Source: an uncultured Bacteroidota bacterium
Lineage (GTDB): Bacteria > Bacteroidota > Bacteroidia > Chitinophagales > Saprospiraceae
Direction: 5' to 3'
DNA: 26,965 nt
NCBI GenBank assembly: GCA_937926185.1
Contig: CALEYM010000292.1
Coordinates: forward strand, 1-26,965
Shown: positions 1 to 8,890 of the stretch, piece after piece
How the letters are laid out: each line of letters begins with the position of its first letter
Numbering within the stretch: the stretch's first letter is position 1
Made by a program: the position numbers and the translations under genes
Notes under the pieces: model-generated
Databases searched by the model: none
What the model was told of the DNA's origin: nothing
What the model saw: only the letters and a program-made list of their open reading frames with translations

Positions 1-1339
1 TGTTACCAATACTTCTATTTGTGATTCGACTGGACGTCTGTTGTGTTATTCAAATGGAGATAATTTATATAATTTATTTTATGACACAATAGAAAACGGT
101 GTTAATTTTTATAAAATTGGTAATCAAAAACAGGGTTATCTTTTTATTCAAAGTTACATACTGCTTCCTTCCCCCGGAGCAGGACAAAAGGTGATATATA
201 TTTATGGGGAACCCAAGACAATATACCTACCTTCTGGCCCAGAAGTAGGCTATATAAAACTACTCTATTCCGAGGTAAGTTTTGAAAATGACATGGATAG
301 CGGGAAGGTAGTGAAAAGAGACCTTACAGGCGGTACGGACACCCTGATGATCGGCCAGATAACGGCTGTCCGGCATGGCAATGGCCAAGACTGGTGGCTG
401 GTGATGCCGCGGTTCAGGGGCAATGTCTTTTATAAATACCTGCTTACGCCAGATGGTATTGCAAAGGCTGGAGAGCAGGAGATCGCTACCACTTCCGTCG
501 GCCTGGGGCAGGCCTGTTTTTCTCCCGACGGGCGGTGGTATGCCCGTTTCAACTACCACGGCATCGTGCCGGATTCGGCCTTTTCCACATTCGACTTGTA
601 TCGCTTCGACCGTTGTTCCGGCCTGTTGAGCGACCGGGTAACAAAAACATACAGTTTCAGCGGCAAAGACGGCAAGCCAGGGGGCGTGGCCTTTTCAGGC
701 AGTTCACGGTACTTGTATGTTTCCCGCTGGGATACGATCTATCAGTACGATCTTCATGCCCCCGATATGCTCGCTTCCGAGGTAGCGGTGGCCGGGTACG
801 ACGGTTTTCTGGGCGATTTTGACCGTCCTACCCGTTTTTATTCCCTTCAGTTAGCGCCGGATAACAAAATATACTGCTGTGTGGCCAATACAAACTCCCG
901 GTACCTGCACGTGATCGAACAGCCGGATGCGCCCGGTTTGGCCTGCGATGTACGGCAACATTCGATCCAATTGCCTGTATTCAATAATTTTCTACTGCCC
1001 AACTTGCCTTACTACCGGCTTTGGGCATGGGAAGATAGTCCATGCGATACCCTGGGCAGCGTAGCGGTGCCGGAGCAACCCGGGCAAATCCCGGCGGTGG
1101 AGCTATGGCCGAATCCCGCCCGGGATTTCCTGCAGGTACGGCTTCCTGAGCCTGCCCGACCGGGTTGCCTGCTGGATATGTTTGATCCGGCAGGCCGGTT
1201 GGTATATTCTGTCGCCATACCGGAGGGCCAAACGGAGCGGCAGGTCTGCGTTTCGGCTTTGCCGCCGGGGTGTTACCTGGCGGTGGTCAGCACGGCGGGT
1301 AAGATCACGGGTAGGGAAAAAATATGCATACTGCGCTGA
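1..1339 (+). CDS. Secreted beta-propeller-like protein with T9SS C-terminal sorting domain (5' end missing)
   Basis: The reading frame is open from base 2 to the stop at 1337-1339, so the true start lies before the window; the TTG at 41 is only an internal leucine codon. The first visible residues (TSICDSTGRLLCYSNG) are typical of large secreted Bacteroidota proteins that begin a WD40/PD40-like propeller this way. Several blades follow, for example FSPDGRWYARFN, FSGSSRYLYVSR and LQLAPDNKIYCC. The last roughly 80 residues form a type IX sorting domain: VELWPNPARDFLQVRL, then DPAGRLVY and GCYLAVV, ending in a short basic tail. The product should be exported and either released or anchored on the cell surface. 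The first 300 bases are strikingly AT-rich compared with the rest. It converges on the VWA gene with only 12 bases between them. The ligand or substrate is unknown. Confidence 0.85.
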   Translation, partial: VTNTSICDSTGRLLCYSNGDNLYNLFYDTIENGVNFYKIGNQKQGYLFIQSYILLPSPGAGQKVIYIYGEPKTIYLPSGPEVGYIKLLYSEVSFENDMDSGKVVKRDLTGGTDTLMIGQITAVRHGNGQDWWLVMPRFRGNVFYKYLLTPDGIAKAGEQEIATTSVGLGQACFSPDGRWYARFNYHGIVPDSAFSTFDLYRFDRCSGLLSDRVTKTYSFSGKDGKPGGVAFSGSSRYLYVSRWDTIYQYDLHAPDMLASEVAVAGYDGFLGDFDRPTRFYSLQLAPDNKIYCCVANTNSRYLHVIEQPDAPGLACDVRQHSIQLPVFNNFLLPNLPYYRLWAWEDSPCDTLGSVAVPEQPGQIPAVELWPNPARDFLQVRLPEPARPGCLLDMFDPAGRLVYSVAIPEGQTERQVCVSALPPGCYLAVVSTAGKITGREKICILR

Positions 1340-1351
1340 CACGGGGCAGCT

Positions 1352-2545
1352 TCAGCCCTTCAAAACCACCTCGTTCTCCCCTGCCCACTGTTTCAAATCC
1401 CGTTTGGAGATAGCCGCGGCCATCAGTTCGGGGAACAGGTCGGGCGTACAGGCGAACACGGGCACGCCGAGCCCCGCGAGGAAATGGGCGTGCTGGCGAT
1501 CGTAGGAAGGCGAGCCGTCGTCGTTCAGGGCGAGCAGCACGATGAGCTGTACGCCCGATTGTACGATCTCTTCCATACGTTGCTGCATGCGCCGGGCGTC
1601 GCCGCCCTCGTACAGGTCGGTGATGAGCACCAGGATGGTGTCGTTGGGTTTGGTGATGAGGTCCTGGCAGTATTTCAGCGCCAGGTTGATGTCGGTGCCG
1701 CCGCCCAGCTGTACGCCGAAGAGCAGGTCGACGGGGTCTTTCAGTTCTTCGGTCAGGTCGGCCACCTGGGTGTCGAATACGACCATGCGGGTTTTCACGG
1801 CCGGCACCGAGGCCATCACGGCGCCAAAAATGCCGGAATACACCACCGAGGTACCCATCGAGCCGCTCTGGTCGAGGCAGAGCACGATGTCTTTCAGCGA
1901 CCGGCGGTTTTTCCGTCCGTAACCGATACGGGTTTCCGGGATGATGGTTTTATATTCGGGCTGGTAGTGCCGCAGGTTCTTGCGGATGGTGGTGTTCCAG
2001 TCCATTTCACTGATGCGGGGCCGGCGGTTGCGCACGCCGCGGCTGAGGGCGCCCGTGACGGCCTGCACGGTTTTTTGCTCCAGGCGGCGCATCAGGTCGT
2101 CCACCACGCGTTGCACTACGCGGCGGGCGGTGTCCCTGGTTTTGGAAGGGATCAGTTTGCCCAGTTCCATCAGTGTGGCCACGAGGTGCACGTCGGGAGT
2201 GGCTTGTTCCAGTATTTCCGGCTCGAACATCATTTTGCGCTGCAATTCGGGTTGTTTCAGCGCGTCGTTTTGCATGATCTGCACTACCGACTGAGGGAAA
2301 TACTGCCGGATGTCGCCCAACCAGCGCGCCACCGAGGGTTGCGATTTTTCCGATCCGCCGCCTTGTTTCTCCCCGGGGTATTCAAAACTTTTTTTTCGCT
2401 CGAATTCGTACAAAGCGCCGAGCGCGGCGTCCATGCCGGCGTCGTCGCCGGTGAGACGCAGGCCGGTGCCGTCGGCTTCGTCGCCACCAAGCATGAGGCG
2501 CCAGCGTTTGAGGATGTCGTTATCGGCCGGGTCAGGTGTTTGCAT
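1352..2545 (-). CDS. VWA domain-containing protein (CoxE-like), MoxR partner
   Basis: 397 residues. The C-terminal half is a von Willebrand factor A domain with a complete metal-binding (MIDAS) site: DQSGS at 225-229, the threonine of GGGTD at 281-285, and the aspartate of LITDLYEGG at about 310. The N-terminal half is helical and charged, as in CoxE-like proteins encoded next to MoxR ATPases. Such VWA proteins are thought to act as metal-dependent adaptors that link the AAA+ ring to its target. It is the last gene of the six-gene unit; its ATG lies inside the end of the DUF4132 gene (14-nt overlap), which suggests translational coupling. By family and context it corresponds to E. coli YehP (recalled, not searched). 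No signal peptide or membrane segment is visible, so it is probably cytoplasmic. Confidence 0.9.
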   Translation of the reverse strand: MQTPDPADNDILKRWRLMLGGDEADGTGLRLTGDDAGMDAALGALYEFERKKSFEYPGEKQGGGSEKSQPSVARWLGDIRQYFPQSVVQIMQNDALKQPELQRKMMFEPEILEQATPDVHLVATLMELGKLIPSKTRDTARRVVQRVVDDLMRRLEQKTVQAVTGALSRGVRNRRPRISEMDWNTTIRKNLRHYQPEYKTIIPETRIGYGRKNRRSLKDIVLCLDQSGSMGTSVVYSGIFGAVMASVPAVKTRMVVFDTQVADLTEELKDPVDLLFGVQLGGGTDINLALKYCQDLITKPNDTILVLITDLYEGGDARRMQQRMEEIVQSGVQLIVLLALNDDGSPSYDRQHAHFLAGLGVPVFACTPDLFPELMAAAISKRDLKQWAGENEVVLKG

Positions 2546-5456
2546 TTTCGGTGTTGTTTTGTTTGAAAAACTCCATTTCGGCCATCACTTCCGAATATAC
2601 CGCGGGCGGCAGCTCGCTCAGCGGGATCAGGCGGGGGTCGGCGGCGTCGCGGGGCTCGTCGTAGGTGTAGCTGCCGAATTTGACGCTGCCGCTTTTCACG
2701 AACATCAGGTCGCCCACTTCGGCCGTATTGCCCATAAAGGCTACGCACAGTTCGCCCTGCTGGATCAGGATGGCCGTAATGCCGGCGTATTTGAAATCCT
2801 TGCGGTAGCTGCTCACCGAGCCGCCGTCTACCACCGAGCCGCGGAACCAGCCTTTGCGGTTCATGTGCCCTACGAAGGCGTAGTCGCTCAACCGGATACC
2901 GTTGAAATCGGAAATAAGCGTTTTATGCCGGTTTTCGGCGGCCAACGAAAACACCGGGCGCTCCAATTGGGGAAATACCGGGGCGATACCCAGTTCCAGC
3001 AGGTAATTTTGCCAGTAAGTTCTGTCTTCTGCCGCCAGTTCCATTGGGTGTACCATGCCGATTTGGCCCTGTTCGGGCAGTGCCATTTCATCGCCTTCAC
3101 GGTTTACCAGGCTTTGGTCTTCCCGGACGAGAAAGGTATGCTGTAAGCGGTTATGCTCGTCGTAAATACCCCAGACTAAACGCACGGCGTAGGTGAACAT
3201 CACCGGGTTGCCCATAAAAAAGGCTTGCCAGCGCGCTGAAGGCCATTTACGCTGAATAACAAGGTATTGCTCCATCCGGTCGGACTGTGATTTGACGATG
3301 TCCCGGATTTCTTTGGCGATTTCTTTAAATTCGGCTTTCAGGGGGTCGCTCGTGGCTTTCGGGGGTGATTTCAGCAATCGGTTGCTTTCGTTGAGAAACA
3401 CCACTTGAAAATTGGTGTCGATAAAGGCCCTGTATTGTTCGCCGCCGGCTTCGAATTCGTAGAAAAGGCTCGTGAAACCGAAATCGGGGATCGTTTCGTC
3501 CATGAGTTCGAACAGGGTGATTCCGCGTTCTTCGGCGGCCATACGCAGGGCTTCTTCGGCGGCCTCGCCCACGTTTTTGCTTTTGGACTGGAATTTCCGG
3601 GAAAACACCTCGATCCAGCGCAGGGCTTTCTTCGAGCCGTTCATAGCCAATGCTTTCACGATGTTTTCCGCCAGGAAGCGGTGGTTGCCCTTGGCGAATT
3701 CCGGCACTTTGCGGCGCAGCAGCTCCACCTCGTCATTGCCGCCCAACATGGCGCCGAGCGTGAGAGCCCACTTATTCTTGGAGGCGCCGCCTGAATCGAG
3801 ATAGGCTCTCAGCAGCGGCTTGGCAAAAGCGCCGCTTTTTTCCCGGTCGAGCAGTTGCAACAGCGGTCGCGCTTCCGGATCGGGGCGCATATCCGTGCTT
3901 CGGCTCATGCGATAGAGTAAAAACTGCACCGTGTCGGCATCCAGTGGTTCGTTTGAATCTTGCCAGTACAGTGGCGGCAGCGCAGCGCCATTGAGCCAGG
4001 GCAGGTAATCTTTTTCCAGTTTGCCGCGTTTTTGGGCGTGGGCGACCATGGCGGCGACAGCAGTCCGGTTGTTGGCTGGCGCCATACCTTCCAACCCTTC
4101 CAGCATCGCGTCGCGCACGTCGTCGTTTTTTTCACTCTCCAGTACCTCGCGGAGTTTTTTCAGTGCGGAATCGGTTTTAACCAGGCCCAACAGGATGGCG
4201 CCCGACATACGGGCTTCCGCTTTTTTGTCTTTCAATAATGCCCCGGCATCTGGTTGTACGGCCTCGCCCAGCAGGTCGTGCAAATGGCGGGCCACCATGA
4301 GGCGCACCGATTTTTGCGGGTTGCGGAGCTGTTCCCAAAGTTGGGGGTAAATTACGCGGTGATCGATGGTTTTCAGGAACTCAAAAAGCGCCTGGTGGCC
4401 GCTGTTGTTGCGGCAGGGTTTATTCAGGATGTATAACAACAATGGAAAACTTTGATTTCCGAATTGTTGATACAGGTAATCAATGGTCTCTTTTTCCACC
4501 CTGGGGCAGTCACGCATAAAATCGTCGATGACGGACCAGGCTTTTCCCCCGGGCTCTTTTTCCCGGAGAAATGTAAATGCATGGTGCAGTGCCAGTTCTC
4601 CATCAACCTTGTTATAATACAAATTTTTATCCCGGAATTGGCTTCTGAGCTGATCAATATACTGGTAAACGGCTTTCCGGTATTCGTTTTTGTATTTTTC
4701 AGGCAAACTTTGATACACCATTGTCGCCAGCGGAAATTGCTGATGCGGATATATTTGACCCTGAGCAATTTTGTCCAGAATAACAGGCGCCCAAGCCGTT
4801 GCATCGTGTTTCAACAGGAGATGACAGCAGTGCCCGGCGAAATTGTAGTTGTTAAGAAAATCGTCGAGGTATAGTTGACAAGCGCGCGGGGCATGATGCA
4901 GCAACAGGTTGAACAATATTTCCGGATTCGGCAGGGACGGCACCCGGAATTTGTGCTGATGGGCAGCGGCTTTTTCCACGTAATTCAACAGGTACCGGCC
5001 GATGTGTGTGGGTCTTTGATGCTCGTCCTCTAAAAGGAAGCCGGCTTCCAGGTGCTCCCAAATATCCTGTTGTTTCAGGCCATATTTAGTCAATACTCCC
5101 AGCACCTCTTCAAAGGTTTTCAGGTCGGTATGCTCCTCCCAGATGTTTTTCGCCCAGGCAGTAGCCAGCACAAGTTTGGGATTATGCCATTGGGGAGGGG
5201 CTTTTCTCCACACTTGTTCCAGCAGGGCGAATACTTTTTGGTCAAATTTGTCCCATTGCGACGGGGCTTTCAGCAACCTGGCCAACTCATAAATAAAGTC
5301 TTCCAGGTGGCTGTGGTGATAGGCTGGCAAAGGCGCACTCTCTTGTTCCAGATAAAACTGGATTTGCTTCCAGGCTTCCACTACTTCCGGAAACCGGTAG
5401 CTGGTAAAGGATGCCGTGAGAGTATTGAGCCGTTCTTTTTGTTCAGCGGTGGACAT
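2532..5456 (-). CDS. DUF4132 domain protein with HEAT-like repeats
   Basis: 974 residues. The body is alpha-helical; about residues 375-465 look like HEAT repeats (VRLMVARHLHDLLGEA, ARMSGAILLGLVKTDSAL, DVRDAMLEGLEGM). The C-terminal part, about 735-835, has the features of DUF4132: a tryptophan-rich stretch ending in VRLVWGIYDE, FLVREDQSL, the HPMEL motif and FPQLERPVF. DUF4132 is the family of E. coli YehI (old name MolR), whose biochemical role is not established. No WGR domain, which I recall in YehI, was recognised here. The gene starts 11 nt after the DUF5682 stop and overlaps the VWA gene by 14 nt, so the three are surely co-transcribed. Inference: a large scaffold or substrate-recognition subunit of the MoxR/VWA complex. 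No membrane segments or signal peptide are seen. Confidence 0.85.
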   Translation of the reverse strand: MSTAEQKERLNTLTASFTSYRFPEVVEAWKQIQFYLEQESAPLPAYHHSHLEDFIYELARLLKAPSQWDKFDQKVFALLEQVWRKAPPQWHNPKLVLATAWAKNIWEEHTDLKTFEEVLGVLTKYGLKQQDIWEHLEAGFLLEDEHQRPTHIGRYLLNYVEKAAAHQHKFRVPSLPNPEILFNLLLHHAPRACQLYLDDFLNNYNFAGHCCHLLLKHDATAWAPVILDKIAQGQIYPHQQFPLATMVYQSLPEKYKNEYRKAVYQYIDQLRSQFRDKNLYYNKVDGELALHHAFTFLREKEPGGKAWSVIDDFMRDCPRVEKETIDYLYQQFGNQSFPLLLYILNKPCRNNSGHQALFEFLKTIDHRVIYPQLWEQLRNPQKSVRLMVARHLHDLLGEAVQPDAGALLKDKKAEARMSGAILLGLVKTDSALKKLREVLESEKNDDVRDAMLEGLEGMAPANNRTAVAAMVAHAQKRGKLEKDYLPWLNGAALPPLYWQDSNEPLDADTVQFLLYRMSRSTDMRPDPEARPLLQLLDREKSGAFAKPLLRAYLDSGGASKNKWALTLGAMLGGNDEVELLRRKVPEFAKGNHRFLAENIVKALAMNGSKKALRWIEVFSRKFQSKSKNVGEAAEEALRMAAEERGITLFELMDETIPDFGFTSLFYEFEAGGEQYRAFIDTNFQVVFLNESNRLLKSPPKATSDPLKAEFKEIAKEIRDIVKSQSDRMEQYLVIQRKWPSARWQAFFMGNPVMFTYAVRLVWGIYDEHNRLQHTFLVREDQSLVNREGDEMALPEQGQIGMVHPMELAAEDRTYWQNYLLELGIAPVFPQLERPVFSLAAENRHKTLISDFNGIRLSDYAFVGHMNRKGWFRGSVVDGGSVSSYRKDFKYAGITAILIQQGELCVAFMGNTAEVGDLMFVKSGSVKFGSYTYDEPRDAADPRLIPLSELPPAVYSEVMAEMEFFKQNNTENANT

Positions 5457-5467
5457 ATTTCAGGTTT

Positions 5468-7759
5468 TTAATCAAATAAAAATCGGGTACTCAGCTCCAG
5501 TGCCATTTCTCCCAATTCGTGGTCAAATAACTGATTTTCAGGGTTATTTAATCCGGTTTCTGCGCCGACCACACTTCCTTGCCGGGCCTTTTCTCCCAAA
5601 CTTCGCCGTTCGCCGGTACTGAATTTGGAAAAGGTGCGCCGCAGGATCGGCAACAAGGCGTTAAACGCTTCGGGGTGAATTTCGGCTACCCATTTATACA
5701 GCAGGTTCCAGAGCACGTCGTCGTACAGCAGGATCATGCCGCTGCCTTTCAGAAAACCTTCCAACCAGCCGGCCGCGTCGGCGGCGTCCTGCCCGGCCGA
5801 GAGGGCAAAGGCGAAGCGCCGGGCGGTCTCTTCCCGGTCGAACACCTGCGCGTCGAACAACAGACGGCAGGTGCAGCCGCCGAGCACGGGCGGTATGCCG
5901 TCTTTGCTGCTGATCCCTTCGAGGGCACGGAGCCAGTCTTCGATCAGGGATTGATTTTCCAGCGTGCGCAGGGCGTCATTGACCCGGCGGATCAGTTCGA
6001 ACATTTTTTGGGCCGACTCCTCGTCGAGCCCGTAGCAGGCGTTGGGCAGGCCAATATAGATGCGGGTGGCCAGGCCTTCTATCAGGCGGTGAATGGCTGC
6101 CAGGTCCGACTTGCGAACGTTGCCGTAGCGGCCCAGATCGGCCAGGGGGAGAAGTGCGCCCATCAGTTCGGCGATGTCGGCCGATACGGCGGCGGCCCGG
6201 TTGATGCGGCCGAGGATGGCTTCGATGGCCTCGTACAGTTCAGCCGGGATGGCTACGCTGATGAGGGCCGACAGTTCGCCGATAGATGTTGCGCCGGCGG
6301 CTTTGTCGAGCAGGTATTTGGTGGCTGCGTCTTCCAGGGTGTTGCCCCAGATGCCCCGTTCGATGACGGCCACTGTCATTTCCGGTTCCCAGCGCAGTTC
6401 CCATACTTCCCGGAAGGTGCCTTTGCCGCGTTGGCCGCTGAGTTTGGCCCAGGGGATGTCGAGAATGTGGAGCCGGAAAAAGAAGACCGAACGTTTCAGG
6501 TCGAGTTCAGTGCGCAGGTCGAGTTTCAGTTCTTTTTCGAGGGCGGTTTGCGGCAACCGGAGTTTGCGGGTTTGTTCTTCAAAATCGGCTTGCAGGGGCA
6601 GTTTGGGCAGCCTTTCCGGTACCTTACCCAGGGCGTTGCCCACGATCAGTTCCTGTCGCACCAGGTCGAGCAGGATGACGTCGCCCATGCACATCACGGT
6701 GGCCGTGGCTTCGTTCATTTCCAGTAACCCTGGTCGCGACAGGCCGCGCAGGCCTGCCAGCGATTCGGCCAGGCGGAAGGCTTCGATCACGTGGGCCGTG
6801 GAAATGTCCATGTTTTTGTCCCGGAAAATCTGGGCCACCTTGGTCAGCCATCGCTGCCCCATGTCATTAGGGTGTTTCCAGAGGTGGTAGTACCAGCCGG
6901 GCGAATGAATGCCGGCGCCGTAGCCGCTTTGGTACGACAGGCGGTCGTTGGTCCAGGGCACCCAGGTAGCGCCGACTTTTATTTTTGTCTTGGGCAGTTG
7001 TTTCAACGCTTTGGCGTGTTCTTTTTCGCTTTTATCCAGGTTGAGTAGGGCCGGCACATGCCAGGCGCCGCACACCACTGCTATATTCTGGTACATTTCG
7101 TTTTGCGCCTGCCGCAGCATGCGGGCCATCCAGGCTTCGCGGATGACGTTTTCCTTGTCCAGCGATGATTCCACTCCCGCCTCGCGCAGGTTTTGCATCA
7201 TCAGTTGTACGGCCTCGAAGTGGTCGGCCGGTGCAGAGAGGTCTTGCACTTGCTCGAAGGTGTGTTCCCACCACAAATCGGAATCGGTGTAGCCGGCTAT
7301 AGCGGCAAAATGGGCGATCGGGTCGCCGGCAGGGAACGGCGTGGCCGGTGTGGTTTCTTCCGAAGAAGAGACGACCTCGACATTCTCCTCGGGGACGATG
7401 CGATCAATGGCCTCTGCCGGCGACTCCGCCTGGTCCAGATGTGTCATTTCCCAGCGCAGGGCCATGGGCAGATCCATCATACGCACCGGGATTTTGTGTT
7501 TATTGGCAAAACGAATAGCCTGCCATTCCGGCGAAAATTCGGAAAATGGGTAAAAAACCGAGCGTTTTGGGTGTGCCTCGTCGTAGCAAAGCATGGCCGC
7601 GGGCGGCTTTAGTTCCTTGCTGCCGATCCATTTTGTGATGGCGTCCAGTTCGGGCGGGCCCTCCACCAGGATCAGGTCGGGCCGCAGCTGTTCAAGCCGG
7701 GCCAGCACGTTTTTTGCTGAACCGACACCGTGGTGCCGTATGCCGAGGAGAGTTACCAT
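5468..7759 (-). CDS. DUF5682 family protein (possible TraB/TIKI-like enzyme fold)
   Basis: 763 residues from the ATG at 7759. The N-terminus MVTLLGIRHHGVGSA followed by LILVEGPPEL is the hallmark of DUF5682. Counting from this start, G6-x-x-H9, E33 (VEGP) and G231-x-x-H234 (VVCGAWHVPALL) form two GxxH motifs plus an acidic residue, the pattern of the TIKI/TraB/EreA superfamily; that relationship is my inference. The C-terminal two thirds are helical and unassigned. An earlier in-frame ATG at 7810 would overlap the MoxR stop by 8 nt and has a fair AAGGA site, but the 17 extra residues are encoded entirely by a repeat; the family motif begins right after the ATG at 7759, so I prefer that start. 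It corresponds to E. coli YehM by context and length (recalled). It sits between the MoxR ATPase and the DUF4132 gene. Confidence 0.85.
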   Translation of the reverse strand: MVTLLGIRHHGVGSAKNVLARLEQLRPDLILVEGPPELDAITKWIGSKELKPPAAMLCYDEAHPKRSVFYPFSEFSPEWQAIRFANKHKIPVRMMDLPMALRWEMTHLDQAESPAEAIDRIVPEENVEVVSSSEETTPATPFPAGDPIAHFAAIAGYTDSDLWWEHTFEQVQDLSAPADHFEAVQLMMQNLREAGVESSLDKENVIREAWMARMLRQAQNEMYQNIAVVCGAWHVPALLNLDKSEKEHAKALKQLPKTKIKVGATWVPWTNDRLSYQSGYGAGIHSPGWYYHLWKHPNDMGQRWLTKVAQIFRDKNMDISTAHVIEAFRLAESLAGLRGLSRPGLLEMNEATATVMCMGDVILLDLVRQELIVGNALGKVPERLPKLPLQADFEEQTRKLRLPQTALEKELKLDLRTELDLKRSVFFFRLHILDIPWAKLSGQRGKGTFREVWELRWEPEMTVAVIERGIWGNTLEDAATKYLLDKAAGATSIGELSALISVAIPAELYEAIEAILGRINRAAAVSADIAELMGALLPLADLGRYGNVRKSDLAAIHRLIEGLATRIYIGLPNACYGLDEESAQKMFELIRRVNDALRTLENQSLIEDWLRALEGISSKDGIPPVLGGCTCRLLFDAQVFDREETARRFAFALSAGQDAADAAGWLEGFLKGSGMILLYDDVLWNLLYKWVAEIHPEAFNALLPILRRTFSKFSTGERRSLGEKARQGSVVGAETGLNNPENQLFDHELGEMALELSTRFLFD

Positions 7760-7765
7760 GTTTAT

Positions 7766-7804
7766 AATGTGGTCAATGAGATCAATGTGGTCAATGACCA
7801 CATT
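7766..7804. repeat. Short direct repeat with perfect inverted repeat between MoxR and DUF5682 genes
   Basis: AATGTGGTCAATGA occurs at 7766-7779 and again at 7784-7797. The second copy reads straight into GACCACATT (7796-7804), which is the exact reverse complement of AATGTGGTC, giving a 9-bp stem with a 3-base loop (7784-7804). It lies between the two genes and covers the alternative DUF5682 start. It could be an operator, an mRNA hairpin tuning translation of DUF5682, or a copy of a dispersed intergenic repeat; the sequence alone does not decide. Confidence 0.7.
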
Positions 7805-8885
7805 AAACATTTATTTCCTTACACGCGCGGTACACGTCCCGCCAGTCTTCGCGGGTTTTGACGACGGTTTCGAGGTATTCGTTCCACACGACTTTGTCCT
7901 GCACGGGGTCTTTCACCACGGCGCCCACGATGCCGGCGGCGAGGTCCTGGGCGTTGAGGCGGCCATCGCCGAAATGGGCGGCGAGCGCCAGGCCGCTGTT
8001 CACCACCGATATGGCTTCGGCGGTGCTCATGCTGCCGGAAGGGACTTTGAGTTTGGTTTTGCCGTCGGCCGTGACGCCGGCGCGCAGCTCGCGGAAGATG
8101 GTGACGATACGCTGTATCTCTTTGAGGGCCGGGGCTTCGGCGGGCAGTTTATATGCCTTGGAGAGACTGTCGACGCGGCGTTGCACAATTTCCACTTCTT
8201 CCTGGATGCTTTCCGGTACGGGCAGAATGACCGTATTAAAACGCCGTTTGAGGGCGCCCGACAGTTCATTGACGCCTTTGTCGCGGTTGTTGGCCGTGGC
8301 GATCACGTTGAAACCTTCGGTGGCCTGCACTTCGAGGTTGAGTTCCGGCACGGGCAGCGTTTTTTCCGACAGGATGGTGATAAGCGTGTCTTGCACGTCG
8401 GAGCTAATGCGGGTCAGTTCTTCCACCCGGGCAATAGCGCCGTCGCGCATGGCGCGCATCATGGGCGTTTCCACGAGGGCGCCCTCGGAGGGGCCTTCGG
8501 CCAGCAGGCGTGCGTAGTTCCAGCCGTAGCGGATGGCTTCTTCTCCGGTGCCGGCCGTACCCTGGATGAGCAGGGTGGACTTGCCGGAAATAGCCGCCGC
8601 GAGGTGTTCCGATACCCAGGACTTGGCGGTGCCGGGCAGCCCGTACAACAGCAGGGCGCGGTCGGTAGTGAGAGTGGCCACGGCGATCTCCATCAGGCGC
8701 ACATTACCGATGTATTTCGGCGACACCTGGAAACCGTTTTTAAGTTTGCCGCCCATGAGGTAGACGATCACCGAACGGGGCGACATTTTCCAGTTGGGCG
8801 GGCGTTGGCCGGAGTCTTGTTTGATCAGCTCTTCCAGTTCGTGGGCGTATTGATCTTCGGCGTGTTGACGGAGCAGGGTGCGCAT
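7803..8885 (-). CDS. MoxR-family AAA+ ATPase
   Basis: 360 residues, a usual length for the family. Walker A is GLPGTAKS at 82-89. The Walker B position reads RVEELTR at 153-159, with Glu155-Glu156 where Asp-Glu is usual. Sensor 1 is around NVIATANNRDKG (193-204), and arginine-finger candidates lie in ALKRRFN (211-217). MoxR ATPases form hexamers that act with VWA proteins to remodel or mature protein targets, the known cases including metalloenzymes and phage or defence factors. Here it is the third gene of the unit, 5 nt after the DUF5691 stop, with the matching VWA protein three genes downstream. It corresponds to E. coli YehL by family (recalled). It is cytoplasmic by sequence. The stop TAA at 7803-7805 overlaps an alternative DUF5682 start. 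Confidence 0.92.
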   Translation of the reverse strand: MRTLLRQHAEDQYAHELEELIKQDSGQRPPNWKMSPRSVIVYLMGGKLKNGFQVSPKYIGNVRLMEIAVATLTTDRALLLYGLPGTAKSWVSEHLAAAISGKSTLLIQGTAGTGEEAIRYGWNYARLLAEGPSEGALVETPMMRAMRDGAIARVEELTRISSDVQDTLITILSEKTLPVPELNLEVQATEGFNVIATANNRDKGVNELSGALKRRFNTVILPVPESIQEEVEIVQRRVDSLSKAYKLPAEAPALKEIQRIVTIFRELRAGVTADGKTKLKVPSGSMSTAEAISVVNSGLALAAHFGDGRLNAQDLAAGIVGAVVKDPVQDKVVWNEYLETVVKTREDWRDVYRACKEINV

Positions 8886-8890
8886 GTGTC

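Noticed and set aside
1484..2566. 360-codon open frame on the plus strand
   Set aside because: It lies opposite the VWA gene, whose MIDAS motifs are intact; the translation is rich in His/Val/Gly with no family likeness, typical of an antisense shadow in GC-rich DNA.
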